The notes: a model not told the origin generated them from the sequence alone. Counted from the first letter of the stretch, positions 7,361 through 14,815 are shown. The stretch is 14,877 bases of DNA from SZUA-36 sp964650905 (GCA_964650905.1 CAZYVH010000076.1:1-14877), one strand, 5' to 3'. Program-made: numbers and translations.

Positions 7361-8520
7361 AAAGAGCGTGGCAGACCCAGCCCCTGGGCAATCATGTTCT
7401 GCGCCATTTCATTGCTGACAGGACCAATACGCAGCAGGCGGGCGTCACGCCAGTAACGTTGCATATCGGTCTCCGCTGAATAGCCCATACCACCGAGGAT
7501 CGAGATCCCCATGTCAGCAGCCTTGCAGGCATATTCCGATGCAATGGTCTTGGTCATGGCGGCTTCCATGACACAGGGCTTACCCTGTGACTGTAGCCAG
7601 GCGGTGTTGTAGAGCATCAGTTCGGTCTGTTTCTGATACATGGCGATCTTGGCCACATAGCCTTGCAGGGTCTGGAATTCGCCGATGAGCTTGCCAAAGG
7701 CGCGCCGCTGATTCATGTATTCGATGGCGTCTTCCAGCACACCATCAATCATACCCAGGCACAAGGAGGACATCATGATTCGTTCGTTGTTCAGCGTCTT
7801 GGTTGTTTCCTTCCAGACCTTGCCCTCCTCACCCAGTAGCAGGTCATCCGGGACAAAGACGTCTTCCAGGTTCACGGTACAGGAACTCAATGCCCTCATG
7901 CCCAGTTTTGGCAATGGCGTGGTGCTTATCCCTTCACTCTCGCGCGGTACAAAAAAGAGGGAGACGCCTTCGTACTTTCTTTTAACATTCTTGTCGGTGC
8001 GTGCGATCAACAGCAGGTAGTCTGCGGTGTCGGCGGTCGTGCTCCATATTTTTTCACCGTTGATGACCCAGCCACCGTCCACTTTCTCGGCGCTGGTACG
8101 CATCGCGCCCAACAGGTCGGTGCCGCCACCGGCTTCACTGAAACTGATCGCGGTTTTTAGTTCGCCGGCGGCCATTTTGGGCAGGAACCGCTGTTTCTGT
8201 TCTTCGCTGCCGTAAAAGCCGATCGATTTTGCACCCGAAAAGGATGTGATTCCCCATATCCAACCCAAACCGCCCGCGCTGCGTCCGAATTGTCGCATGA
8301 AGGTGGCCTGTATAACGATGTCACCACCGAGGCCGCCGTACTCCTCCGGTATGCCAACACCGTGAAAACCCGCTTCGGCCAGCTTGTCCCACAATTCCTG
8401 CGGGTACTCGTGCTCCCGGCGTTCCAGTTCCCTGCACCATTCTTTCGGGCACTCCTGGTCGACCCAGCGGTGAACCATATCGCTAAATAACTGGACCTCT
8501 TCACTCAATTCGAAATTCAT
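7357..8520 (-). CDS. Acyl-CoA dehydrogenase with an atypical catalytic region
   Basis: This 387-residue flavoprotein has the complete acyl-CoA dehydrogenase fold: an N-terminal helical domain with GIPEEYGGLGGD (56-67), the AISFSEAGGGTD flavin/substrate strand (124-135), GGWVINGEKIWST (149-161), the QRRAFGKLIGEFQTLQ helix (271-286) and LGGMGYSAETDMQRYWRDAR (342-361). The family oxidises acyl-CoA to 2-enoyl-CoA and passes electrons to ETF. The usual catalytic glutamate in YEGTSE is replaced: the segment reads IGPVSNEM (365-372) with Gly366 at its place. A similar ending followed by LGLPRS is seen in some branched or unusual acyl-CoA dehydrogenases. An acid on helix G, such as Glu264 or Glu267, might substitute. 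AGAGGTG lies just upstream of the ATG. The gene is divergent from the FAD oxidoreductase. Confidence 0.93.
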   Translation of the reverse strand: MNFELSEEVQLFSDMVHRWVDQECPKEWCRELERREHEYPQELWDKLAEAGFHGVGIPEEYGGLGGDIVIQATFMRQFGRSAGGLGWIWGITSFSGAKSIGFYGSEEQKQRFLPKMAAGELKTAISFSEAGGGTDLLGAMRTSAEKVDGGWVINGEKIWSTTADTADYLLLIARTDKNVKRKYEGVSLFFVPRESEGISTTPLPKLGMRALSSCTVNLEDVFVPDDLLLGEEGKVWKETTKTLNNERIMMSSLCLGMIDGVLEDAIEYMNQRRAFGKLIGEFQTLQGYVAKIAMYQKQTELMLYNTAWLQSQGKPCVMEAAMTKTIASEYACKAADMGISILGGMGYSAETDMQRYWRDARLLRIGPVSNEMAQNMIAQGLGLPRSF

Positions 8521-8543
8521 TGCTTCACCTCTTCATATGTTCC

Positions 8544-8554
8544 GTCAGGCTGAC
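8544..8554. promoter_or_regulatory. Candidate operator, palindrome copy 1
   Basis: GTCAGGCTGAC is a perfect 5-1-5 palindrome, 23 bases upstream of the acyl-CoA dehydrogenase start codon and downstream of the candidate -10. The same TCAGGCTGA core recurs at 8694-8702 before the divergent gene. Binding of a regulator is inferred from symmetry, recurrence and position. No regulator gene is in the window. Confidence 0.4.
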
Positions 8555-8595
8555 ATAATAATCCCGGGTAATTCTCTTTCCGGTTGGGTTATCTT

Positions 8596-8601
8596 ATTAT
8601 A
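8596..8601 (-). promoter_or_regulatory. Candidate -10 box for the acyl-CoA dehydrogenase gene
   Basis: The minus strand reads TATAAT here, an exact sigma-70 -10 consensus, which would give a leader of roughly 70 bases before the ATG at 8520. No convincing TTGACA-like -35 is found at 16-18 bases spacing, and AT-rich DNA produces such hexamers by chance, so confidence is low. Confidence 0.3.
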
Positions 8602-8613
8602 CTCCAGCTTAAT

Positions 8614-8678
8614 ATAAATAATAGCCACTAATGATTATTTTTATTCCCATAAAGCTTCCAATTAGCTCTATTATTTAT
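8614..8678. repeat. 11-bp inverted repeat in the divergent intergenic region
   Basis: ATAAATAATAG at 8614-8624 is the exact reverse complement of CTATTATTTAT at 8668-8678, with 43 bases between. Four more pairs follow beyond a three-base bulge. In such AT-rich DNA the repeat may be fortuitous. It could also be a cruciform or a spaced binding site between the two palindromic operators. Confidence 0.35.
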
Positions 8679-8692
8679 TATATTACAGTCAT

Positions 8693-8703
8693 ATCAGGCT
8701 GAT
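8693..8703. promoter_or_regulatory. Candidate operator, palindrome copy 2
   Basis: ATCAGGCTGAT is a perfect 5-1-5 palindrome with the same 9-base core as the site at 8544-8554. It lies 65 bases before the FAD oxidoreductase ATG, close to where its promoter should be. Together the two copies suggest one dimeric regulator acting on both divergent genes. Confidence 0.4.
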
Positions 8704-8768
8704 TTAAGTATTTTCAATTTTGCGAATTATTATTAGCCACATTTGTTTATTTTTCAGGATAAAGAAAT

Positions 8769-10160
8769 ATGAAAAGTTATGACGTCGTTGTGATCGGAGC
8801 GGGCGCCGCAGGTTTGTCAGCAGGCGCCCTGCTTGCCAAGGAAGGTAAATCAGTGCTGGTCTGTGAGAAGAGCCCTTACCTGGGCGGGCGCGCGCTGGCC
8901 GTGGAAGACCAGGGGTTCAAGGTCAATATCGGTGGTCACCTGATCGAGGATGGTGGTTCGGGACTCACAAAAATATTCGAGAACGTGGGAAAAGAACTGA
9001 TCCACGGCAAGGTCAATGCAGAAATGCCTGTCTGGGATCATGAGAAAAACCAATGGGGTTCAATCCGGGATCGTTACGCAACCGACAAGACCGAGTTGAA
9101 AAAAGTGATCAAGGCGCTGGTCGATACGCCGTGGGAGGAACTGGACCAATGGGATGACCGCAACCTGCGTGACTGGATTCACCAGTATACGGATGACCAG
9201 GGTGTGGTCGACCTGTTCGAATTTCTCGCTGTCCTGGAATGCCTGACGGACGAGCCCTGGGACCATTCGGCCAGTGACAACCTTTTTGTTCGCAAAATGC
9301 ACTACCAGGAACGGCGTATGGCGGCTTATTCGTGCTGGCCCGGACAGGGTTGGGCAGAACTGTGGCAGGACCTGGCCGACGCCTGCACCGAGCAGGGTGG
9401 CGAGGTTCGTCTGAACACATCCGTGAGCAGGGTCGTCATTGAGGGCCGTGAGGTCAAAGGCATAGAAATCCCGAGTGAAACACCCATCCTGCCGGGTGTA
9501 CCGTATGAATCAGAGTTTATAAAAACCAGCTGTGTCATCTCAACACTACCCGTGTGGAGTGTGCTCAATGTCGTGCCGGAGTCGGAACTTCCCGACTGGT
9601 ACGCGGGGCAGATACGCTACCTTGCCCAGGATAAGTTTCGTGTCGCATGGCTCGGGCTCTACATGGCTACTGATGAACCGCTACACATCTACGACCCCAG
9701 GGAACTGTCGACCTGGCTGCATGACCCCGTCGCAGGACTTCCCGGGTTTTTCTTCACACAATCCAACATGGACCCGAGCACCGCGCCTGAAGGCAAGCAC
9801 CTGCATGTAATGGGCGGCGTGATCCCCGGAGAAAAGGGACGCGATAAGGAATACGTCCGGGAAACCTTTGACAAGTTCGAACAAGGCATGGGCATCATGT
9901 ACCCCGCGCTTCAAAAGCCCGTGTGGAAACGCCGTACCCTGGTCTTCGATCCTGCTTTTGGTGTCATCCAGAAACCGTGTCTGGTCGGCTCATACCGGCC
10001 CCATTGGCGGGCCCCCAATATCGCCGGCCTCTATTTTGCCAGCGAGACCTTCAAGAGCCGTGGCATTGGCGTGGACCGCGCCGCGCGCGCCGCCCTGACC
10101 TGTGTCGAGGATTACCTCGGCCGGCGTCTGCCCGGTTATGAAGAAACCTGGCGGTATTGA
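8769..10160 (+). CDS. CrtI/phytoene-desaturase-like FAD-dependent oxidoreductase
   Basis: This 463-residue protein begins with a classical FAD-binding Rossmann motif, VVVIGAGAAGLSAGALLAKEG (7-27, GxGxxG at 10-15). The ribose-binding acid Glu33 and the YLGGRA motif (37-42) follow. The C-terminal FAD block NIAGLYFASETF...GIGVDRAARAAL (417-443) completes the pattern of the phytoene desaturase / protoporphyrinogen oxidase / amine oxidase superfamily. Members desaturate or isomerise hydrophobic substrates using bound FAD. Phytoene desaturases are usually near 500 residues, so this one is slightly short. No signal peptide or membrane helix is visible. AGGA precedes the start. It stands alone on the plus strand after an AT-rich promoter region. 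Its pairing with a divergent acyl-CoA dehydrogenase and the nearby CrtC-like protein suggests oxidation of an isoprenoid-like or cyclic compound; the substrate is unknown. Confidence 0.88.
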   Translation: MKSYDVVVIGAGAAGLSAGALLAKEGKSVLVCEKSPYLGGRALAVEDQGFKVNIGGHLIEDGGSGLTKIFENVGKELIHGKVNAEMPVWDHEKNQWGSIRDRYATDKTELKKVIKALVDTPWEELDQWDDRNLRDWIHQYTDDQGVVDLFEFLAVLECLTDEPWDHSASDNLFVRKMHYQERRMAAYSCWPGQGWAELWQDLADACTEQGGEVRLNTSVSRVVIEGREVKGIEIPSETPILPGVPYESEFIKTSCVISTLPVWSVLNVVPESELPDWYAGQIRYLAQDKFRVAWLGLYMATDEPLHIYDPRELSTWLHDPVAGLPGFFFTQSNMDPSTAPEGKHLHVMGGVIPGEKGRDKEYVRETFDKFEQGMGIMYPALQKPVWKRRTLVFDPAFGVIQKPCLVGSYRPHWRAPNIAGLYFASETFKSRGIGVDRAARAALTCVEDYLGRRLPGYEETWRY

Positions 10161-10184
10161 ACCGTTAAGGGGGCTGATTTTGAG

Positions 10185-10204
10185 GGTGGACATTCCTATC
10201 CACC
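10185..10204. terminator. Weak hairpin between convergent genes
   Basis: GGTGGA (10185-10190) and TCCACC (10199-10204) form a six-pair stem with an eight-base loop, 25 bases after the FAD oxidoreductase stop and between two convergent genes. Neither side has a clear T-run, so it is at best a poor intrinsic terminator for either strand. Confidence 0.25.
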
Positions 10205-10212
10205 ATTAAGAC

Positions 10213-10266
10213 TGGTCATGCCAAGAATGGTCATGCCAAGAATGGTCATGCCAAGAATGATCATGC
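10213..10266. repeat. 15-bp tandem repeat across the ilvE stop codon
   Basis: Three perfect copies of TGGTCATGCCAAGAA (10213-10227, 10228-10242, 10243-10257) are followed by a partial variant copy TGATCATGC (10258-10266) that contains the last codons and stop of ilvE. On the ilvE strand each unit reads GCA TGA CCA TTC TTG in the ilvE frame, so TGA recurs in frame at 10261, 10246, 10231 and 10216. The array looks like repeated duplication of the end of the gene. Confidence 0.9.
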
Positions 10267-11217
10267 GTTGGCCGCACTCTCAAGGCCACCACCAGCCTTA
10301 GCGATGGGTTCCAACCAGCCCCAGACGTCCTCGGTTTCACCATTGAACAAACCAAAAAAAGTACTCTGTAAGCTGGCCGTGATCTCACCACGGCGACCGT
10401 TGCCAATGTCAATATCGTCAACCGAGCGGATCGGTGTGATTTCAGCAGCGGTACCGGTAAAAAACAATTCATCAGCCAGGTAGAGCGCCTCACGTGACAA
10501 GGCTTGCTCATGAATTGCAAAGCCCATTGCCCGGGCCAGTTTAATCACACTGTCACGGGTAATTCCGGCGAGGATGGAAGCTGATTGTGGCGGTGTAAAC
10601 AGGCAGTTATCCTTAACCATGAAGATATTCTCACCGGCACCTTCGCTGAGCGTGCCATCGGCCGCCAGACCAATGCCTTCATCGAAGCCAAGTCGGTGGG
10701 CTTCCATACTGATCAGTTGACTGGACAAATAATTGCCACCGGCCTTGACGCCGGCCGGGATCGTATTGGGGGCGACACGCTGCCAACTGGATACACACAC
10801 ACGGGCACCCTGCTCGCGGGCTTCATCACCCAGGTAGGCCCCCCACTCAATCGCTGCAATCGCCACATCCACCGGTGTCGGTTCATGCGGGGCGACGCCG
10901 ATGGAACCATAACCACGAAAAGCTATCGGCCTCAGATAAGCACTCGTTAATCCATTGCGTGCCACAAGCTCACCACAAGCCTGGCACAGGGTATCCAACT
11001 GGTAGGGTATTTCAATACGGTAGACGCATGCGGAATCGTACAACCGTTGCATATGCTCACGCAGCCTGAACCCATGCGGTTGCCCGTTTTTTGCGTAGAC
11101 CCGGATGCCTTCAAAAACACTCGACCCGTAGTGCAACGCATGGCTGAGCACATGGGTGGTCGCCTCGTGCCAGGGTTTGAACGCCCCGTTGTGCCAAATG
11201 ACTTGTGTTGCCTTCAT
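10261..11217 (-). CDS. ilvE: Branched-chain amino acid aminotransferase
   Basis: IlvE is the PLP enzyme that makes the last step of valine, leucine and isoleucine synthesis by amino transfer from glutamate. The product is 318 residues, close to the usual 309. It shows HALHYGSSVFEGIRVY near residues 26-41, the PLP lysine in PAGVKAGGNYLSSQL (residue 158 from the ATG), DEGIGLAADGTLSEGAGEN and the FFTGTAAEITPI phosphate-binding motif. The start could be ATG at 11217 or a GTG one codon earlier. AAGGAG, which overlaps the leuA stop, is 10 bases from the GTG and 13 from the ATG, so the GTG is not excluded. The gene is 18 bases after leuA and is the last of the ilvG-ilvM-leuA-ilvE unit. Its stop codon lies inside the 15-bp repeat. 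Confidence 0.96.
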   Translation of the reverse strand: MKATQVIWHNGAFKPWHEATTHVLSHALHYGSSVFEGIRVYAKNGQPHGFRLREHMQRLYDSACVYRIEIPYQLDTLCQACGELVARNGLTSAYLRPIAFRGYGSIGVAPHEPTPVDVAIAAIEWGAYLGDEAREQGARVCVSSWQRVAPNTIPAGVKAGGNYLSSQLISMEAHRLGFDEGIGLAADGTLSEGAGENIFMVKDNCLFTPPQSASILAGITRDSVIKLARAMGFAIHEQALSREALYLADELFFTGTAAEITPIRSVDDIDIGNGRRGEITASLQSTFFGLFNGETEDVWGWLEPIAKAGGGLESAANA

Positions 11218-11235
11218 CACGGTGGGCTTGCTCCT

Positions 11236-12780
11236 TCAAGCGACGTTTGATTGTTCTAAAGCGGCAGCGTGACGCGTCGCACGATTGATGATTTCAATCA
11301 GGGCCTCGGCACAGGCTGCAACGATATCGGTTGAAAGACCGTGACCACTGTATTCCACACCATCCACACAGGCACGCATGCTGGCCTCACCCTGGGCGTC
11401 CTCACCCAGAGAAATACTGCGCATGGCCAGGTTGAGAACCTCGATATTCATACCGGTCACACCTTCCAGTGCCTGTACGATCGCATCCACAGGACCATCA
11501 CCTTCCCCGGTGAATGTCGATGTCGTACCGTCCTCGTGAGCCAGGGTCAGGGACGCGGCGGGTTCGGCCTCACCGTGTACACGGCTGACCACGCTCAGCC
11601 AGTTCAGTGACCATGGACCCCTCGAACCACTCAGATTGCCCGTGAGGATTGCCTCCAGATCTGAATCAAAAACACGCTTTTTGCGATCCGCCAGCTTCTT
11701 GAAGTTTTCCATCACGTTCTCGATCTGATGCTCTTGAAGGGTGAACCCCATGGCGCGGGCACGGTCAATAACCGCGTGCTTGCCACTGTGCTTGCCCAGA
11801 ATCAACTGGGAATCCAGCACACCGACATCGGCCGGCTCCATAATCTCATAAGTGTCACGAGAGGCCAGCATACCGTGCTGGTGTATCCCGGCTTCATGCG
11901 CAAAGGCATTCTCGCCGACGACCGCCTTGTTACGTGGCACAAAATTACCGGTTACCGCCTCCACCAGTCGGCTGGCCGGTGCCAGCTTGCGTGTATCAAT
12001 ATCCACGTGGAACGGGTAGTGATCCGCACGGGTTCGCAGCGCCATCACCACTTCTTCCAGTGCACAATTTCCGGCCCTCTCGCCGATGCCGTTGAGCGCG
12101 CACTCAATTTGTCTGGCGCCGCCTTCGACGGCCGCCAGGGAATTGGCAACTGCCAGACCCAGGTCATTATGACAATGGGTACTCATACGGACCTTATCGA
12201 TCCCCGGAACGGTCGTTTTCAGCCAGTTGAACAACTCCAGCATTTCACCGGGTGTCGCGTAACCGACCGTGTCGGGGATATTGACGGTGCCGGCGCCTGC
12301 CTCGATCACTGCCTGTAATACATCTGCCAGGAAGCCGCGTTCTGTACGGATACCATCTTCAGCTGAAAATTCAACGTCAGCACTCACACCGCAAGCCAGT
12401 TCCACACCCTTGACCGCGCTGCTCAGAACCTCGGCCCGGCTCATCTGCAACTTCTGCTCGCGGTGGATCGGACTGGTCGCGATAAAGGTATGGATGCGCG
12501 ATTTCTCGGCCGCTTGCAGCGCCTTTTCAGCCTGTTCGATATCACGCGGCAATGTGCGGCACAAGGCCGCGATCACGGGTCCCTTAATTTCGGACGCCAC
12601 CGCATGCACCGAATCAAAATCACCCGGTGAAGCAGCCGGAAAACCAGCCTCGATCACGTCAACCTGTAACTCACCAAGGACGCGGGCGATGCGTAATTTC
12701 TGCCCCAGTGTCATACTGAAACCCGGACTTTGTTCGCCGTCTCTTAAGGTCGTATCAAAGACATAGACTTTCTTGCTCAT
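11236..12780 (-). CDS. leuA: 2-isopropylmalate synthase
   Basis: LeuA condenses acetyl-CoA with 2-ketoisovalerate, the first committed step of leucine synthesis. The 514-residue product has the DTTLRDGEQSPGFSM metal/substrate motif (9-23), the metal ligands His202 and His204 in THCHNDLG, GIGERAGNCALEEV (231-244) with Asn238, and NAFAHEAGIHQHG. A C-terminal LeuA dimer regulatory domain of about 130 residues follows, which in the family binds leucine for feedback inhibition. Length agrees with enterobacterial LeuA (about 520). The ATG follows the ilvM TAA with no gap and GGGAG lies seven bases upstream, so translation is likely coupled. It uses the 2-ketoisovalerate made by the pathway that the neighbouring acetolactate synthase begins. 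Confidence 0.97.
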   Translation of the reverse strand: MSKKVYVFDTTLRDGEQSPGFSMTLGQKLRIARVLGELQVDVIEAGFPAASPGDFDSVHAVASEIKGPVIAALCRTLPRDIEQAEKALQAAEKSRIHTFIATSPIHREQKLQMSRAEVLSSAVKGVELACGVSADVEFSAEDGIRTERGFLADVLQAVIEAGAGTVNIPDTVGYATPGEMLELFNWLKTTVPGIDKVRMSTHCHNDLGLAVANSLAAVEGGARQIECALNGIGERAGNCALEEVVMALRTRADHYPFHVDIDTRKLAPASRLVEAVTGNFVPRNKAVVGENAFAHEAGIHQHGMLASRDTYEIMEPADVGVLDSQLILGKHSGKHAVIDRARAMGFTLQEHQIENVMENFKKLADRKKRVFDSDLEAILTGNLSGSRGPWSLNWLSVVSRVHGEAEPAASLTLAHEDGTTSTFTGEGDGPVDAIVQALEGVTGMNIEVLNLAMRSISLGEDAQGEASMRACVDGVEYSGHGLSTDIVAACAEALIEIINRATRHAAALEQSNVA

Positions 12781-13062
12781 TTACATGCTCCCGCTCAAGG
12801 ACCGGACATTGGCCGCCTTGCCTGCAGGCATGGCCGGTTGCTCCAGCTCTGCCCACAAAACATCATGCAGACGCTCCAGTTGCCGTTTCAGCAAAGCGCC
12901 GGAACGCTCGGAGCTCACCCTGATATCCAAACGTCTGCCATTACCGCTGGCTTCGGCAAGGTTACAACTGTCAAGCTGGTAACCACGGCGTTGCACCAGC
13001 CCCAGTGCCCGCAAAACAGCCCCTTCGTTGGAACGCAGTTGTATCCGCAATTGGTATTTCAT
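12781..13062 (-). CDS. ilvM: Acetolactate synthase small (regulatory) subunit, IlvM type
   Basis: This 93-residue protein is a single ACT-type domain: an N-terminal strand YQLRIQLRSN, then GAVLRALGLVQRRGYQLDSCNLA (residues 14-36) and a strand LDIRVSS. Its pattern, including VQRRGY before the second strand, resembles E. coli IlvM (87 residues) rather than the longer, valine-sensitive IlvN/IlvH subunits. It would activate or stabilise the adjacent large subunit. A GAGGA ribosome site lies about nine bases before the ATG. It is 37 bases after the large-subunit gene and directly abuts leuA (TAA-ATG). The last 20 residues, rich in Ala, Gly and Ser, are probably disordered. Confidence 0.88.
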   Translation of the reverse strand: MKYQLRIQLRSNEGAVLRALGLVQRRGYQLDSCNLAEASGNGRRLDIRVSSERSGALLKRQLERLHDVLWAELEQPAMPAGKAANVRSLSGSM

Positions 13063-13099
13063 ATTCGTTTCCTCACATAACTGAAGAATAATCTGGAAA

Positions 13100-14815
13100 T
13101 TACTTCGCTTTCATCATCTTATGATTGGCCTCGCCGGGCGGAACCAACGGCCAGACATTTTCCATCGGGTCGATCTTTACATGCAGTAATGCACTCCCTG
13201 TGCTGCCCAGCAACCATTGCAGGGCCTCATCCACCTCGGCAGGTTTCTCAATACGTCTGGACTGGATACCAAACGCCATTGCAATGGCTGCAAAATCCGG
13301 GTTATCGGAAAGATCCACCTCGCTGTAGTTGCCCGCAAAAAATATCTCCTGCCACTGCCGCACCAAACCCAGGGCTGAGTTATCCAGCAACACGATTTTG
13401 ACATCGATGTCATAGCGATGCAGGGTTGCCAGTTCCTGGATATTCATCATGATCGAACCATCGCCGGTCACACATATGACGGTGTTCTGGGGACACGCAA
13501 CCTTGGCGCCAATTGCAGCCGGCAGACCATAGCCCATGGCCCCCAGACCTCCGGAGGACAGGTGTTTTGACGGATCGTCAAAACGGCAATGCTGCGCCAC
13601 CCACATCTGGTGCTGACCGACGTCGCAGGAAATCAGTGGACTCTTGTCTCCGGCACGCGACAGATCACGTAACAAGCCGGGTGCATAGATACCTTTTGCG
13701 GGGGCATCGTAGCGCCAGGCAAACTCTTTGACCCAGTCACGGCACTGGCGTATCCATGACTGGCGCGGATTGGCGTCATCACCCAATGCTTTTAGCGATG
13801 GCGCCAGCTCCCCCACCACGGCGATATCAGCCTTGCGTAACTTGGATATCTCTGCCGGGTCAATGTCAATGTGTATGACCCGTGCAGAAGGTGCAAATGT
13901 GTTGAGCTGGCCGGTGGCGCGATCATCGAAGCGGGCGCCAACCACCACCAGGACATCACAATTTTGCACCGCGTGGTTGGCAGCCGCATTGCCATGCATA
14001 CCCAGCATACCGATAAAGACCGGATCATCGGTGGGGATAACACCCAGACCCCGCAGTGTTGCCGCCACCGGCAAGCCACTACGCCTGGCAAAATCGCGGA
14101 ACGCTGCAACCGAATCTGAAATATCGATACCACCACCGGCTACGACCAGCGGGCGCCTGGCGGTGGCCAACATTTCATTGGCGATGCGCAGGCTGCGTGG
14201 GTCAGCAACCGGGGGTTTGAACTCGAAGTGATCCAGCGCGATTGCACCCTGGTGCGTGGCGACCGAAATATCCTTGGGAAAATCGATCAGCACCGGGCCG
14301 GGCCGGCCGGATTCCGCCAACTGGAATGCCTCATCGACTATTCTCGGAATCTCGGTGACATCCCGGACGATGTAGCTGTGTTTGACCACGGGCAGCGTGA
14401 TACCAAAAATATCCACTTCCTGAAACGCATCGGTACCCAGCAAGGGTGAGGCTACCTGACCGGTGATGGCCACCATGGGTGCCGAATCCATAAACGCGTT
14501 GGCAATCCCGGTCACCAGGTTGGTCGCCCCGGGTCCCGACGTTGCCATGCACACGCCCGCCCTGCGTGTGACCCGGCCATAGCCGTCCGCGGCCAATGCC
14601 GCAGCCTGTTCATTACGAACCAGGAAGTGTTCCAGCCCGGACCCTACAAGGGCATCGTACAGGGGCATGATGGCACCCCCGGGATAACCGAATATGTGCC
14701 TGACACCATTGCGCAACAAGGCGTCTATCAACAGTTGGGAACCACTGCGAATGGCCGTTGCCGCAACTAGATCGCGGGGCCCGGGCTCGTTACCGGTCTG
14801 CAAGACAGTACCCAT
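13100..14815 (-). CDS. ilvG: Acetolactate synthase large (catalytic) subunit
   Basis: This thiamine diphosphate enzyme condenses pyruvate with pyruvate or 2-ketobutyrate to start valine/leucine and isoleucine synthesis. The 571-residue product has the catalytic glutamate Glu69 in FLVRNEQAA, GYPGGAIMPLYDAL (43-56), ATSGPGATNLVTGIANA, a central FAD-binding domain and the ThDP motif GDGSIMMN...LLDN (451-479). The length is normal for IlvB/IlvG, with an N-terminal extension of about 20 residues before the first domain. I use ilvG because an IlvM-type small subunit follows. AGGGA lies eight bases before the ATG. A TTGACA hexamer on the minus strand at 14839-14834 is too close to the start to serve a normal promoter, and the window ends 62 bases upstream, so any attenuator leader is out of view. 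Confidence 0.96.
   Translation of the reverse strand: MGTVLQTGNEPGPRDLVAATAIRSGSQLLIDALLRNGVRHIFGYPGGAIMPLYDALVGSGLEHFLVRNEQAAALAADGYGRVTRRAGVCMATSGPGATNLVTGIANAFMDSAPMVAITGQVASPLLGTDAFQEVDIFGITLPVVKHSYIVRDVTEIPRIVDEAFQLAESGRPGPVLIDFPKDISVATHQGAIALDHFEFKPPVADPRSLRIANEMLATARRPLVVAGGGIDISDSVAAFRDFARRSGLPVAATLRGLGVIPTDDPVFIGMLGMHGNAAANHAVQNCDVLVVVGARFDDRATGQLNTFAPSARVIHIDIDPAEISKLRKADIAVVGELAPSLKALGDDANPRQSWIRQCRDWVKEFAWRYDAPAKGIYAPGLLRDLSRAGDKSPLISCDVGQHQMWVAQHCRFDDPSKHLSSGGLGAMGYGLPAAIGAKVACPQNTVICVTGDGSIMMNIQELATLHRYDIDVKIVLLDNSALGLVRQWQEIFFAGNYSEVDLSDNPDFAAIAMAFGIQSRRIEKPAEVDEALQWLLGSTGSALLHVKIDPMENVWPLVPPGEANHKMMKAK

Larger units (their letters stand above)
8521..8768. promoter_or_regulatory. 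AT-rich divergent intergenic control region
   Basis: These 248 bases separate the divergent acyl-CoA dehydrogenase and FAD oxidoreductase genes and contain no gene. They are far richer in A and T than the surrounding coding DNA. They hold two palindromic 9-mers (TCAGGCTGA at 8545-8553 and 8694-8702) and an inverted repeat around 8614-8678. A perfect minus-strand TATAAT lies at 8601-8596, about 75 bases upstream of the dehydrogenase start, but no good -35 element is seen. On the plus side TATTAT at 8728-8733 could be a -10, again with a weak -35. AGGA at 8756-8759 is the probable ribosome site for the plus-strand gene. Shared regulation of both genes is likely. Confidence 0.65.

Noticed and set aside
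5670..10160. A complete steroid (cholesterol or bile acid) degradation cluster
   Set aside because: Only the IpdAB-like pair and a generic acyl-CoA dehydrogenase would fit; Kst, Hsa, Fad and other ring-degradation genes are absent from the window.
10206..10261. Repeated SWHDH peptide encoded in an alternative frame of the tandem repeat
   Set aside because: The repeat lies at and after the ilvE stop, and the frame is only open because the 15-bp unit lacks a stop in that frame; there is no independent start signal.
10213..10266. Possible CRISPR array
   Set aside because: Units are 15 bp and directly adjacent with no spacers.
11728..12318. A 196-codon plus-strand open frame opposite leuA
   Set aside because: It overlaps the conserved catalytic region of leuA, and its translation shows no domain; it is a shadow frame.
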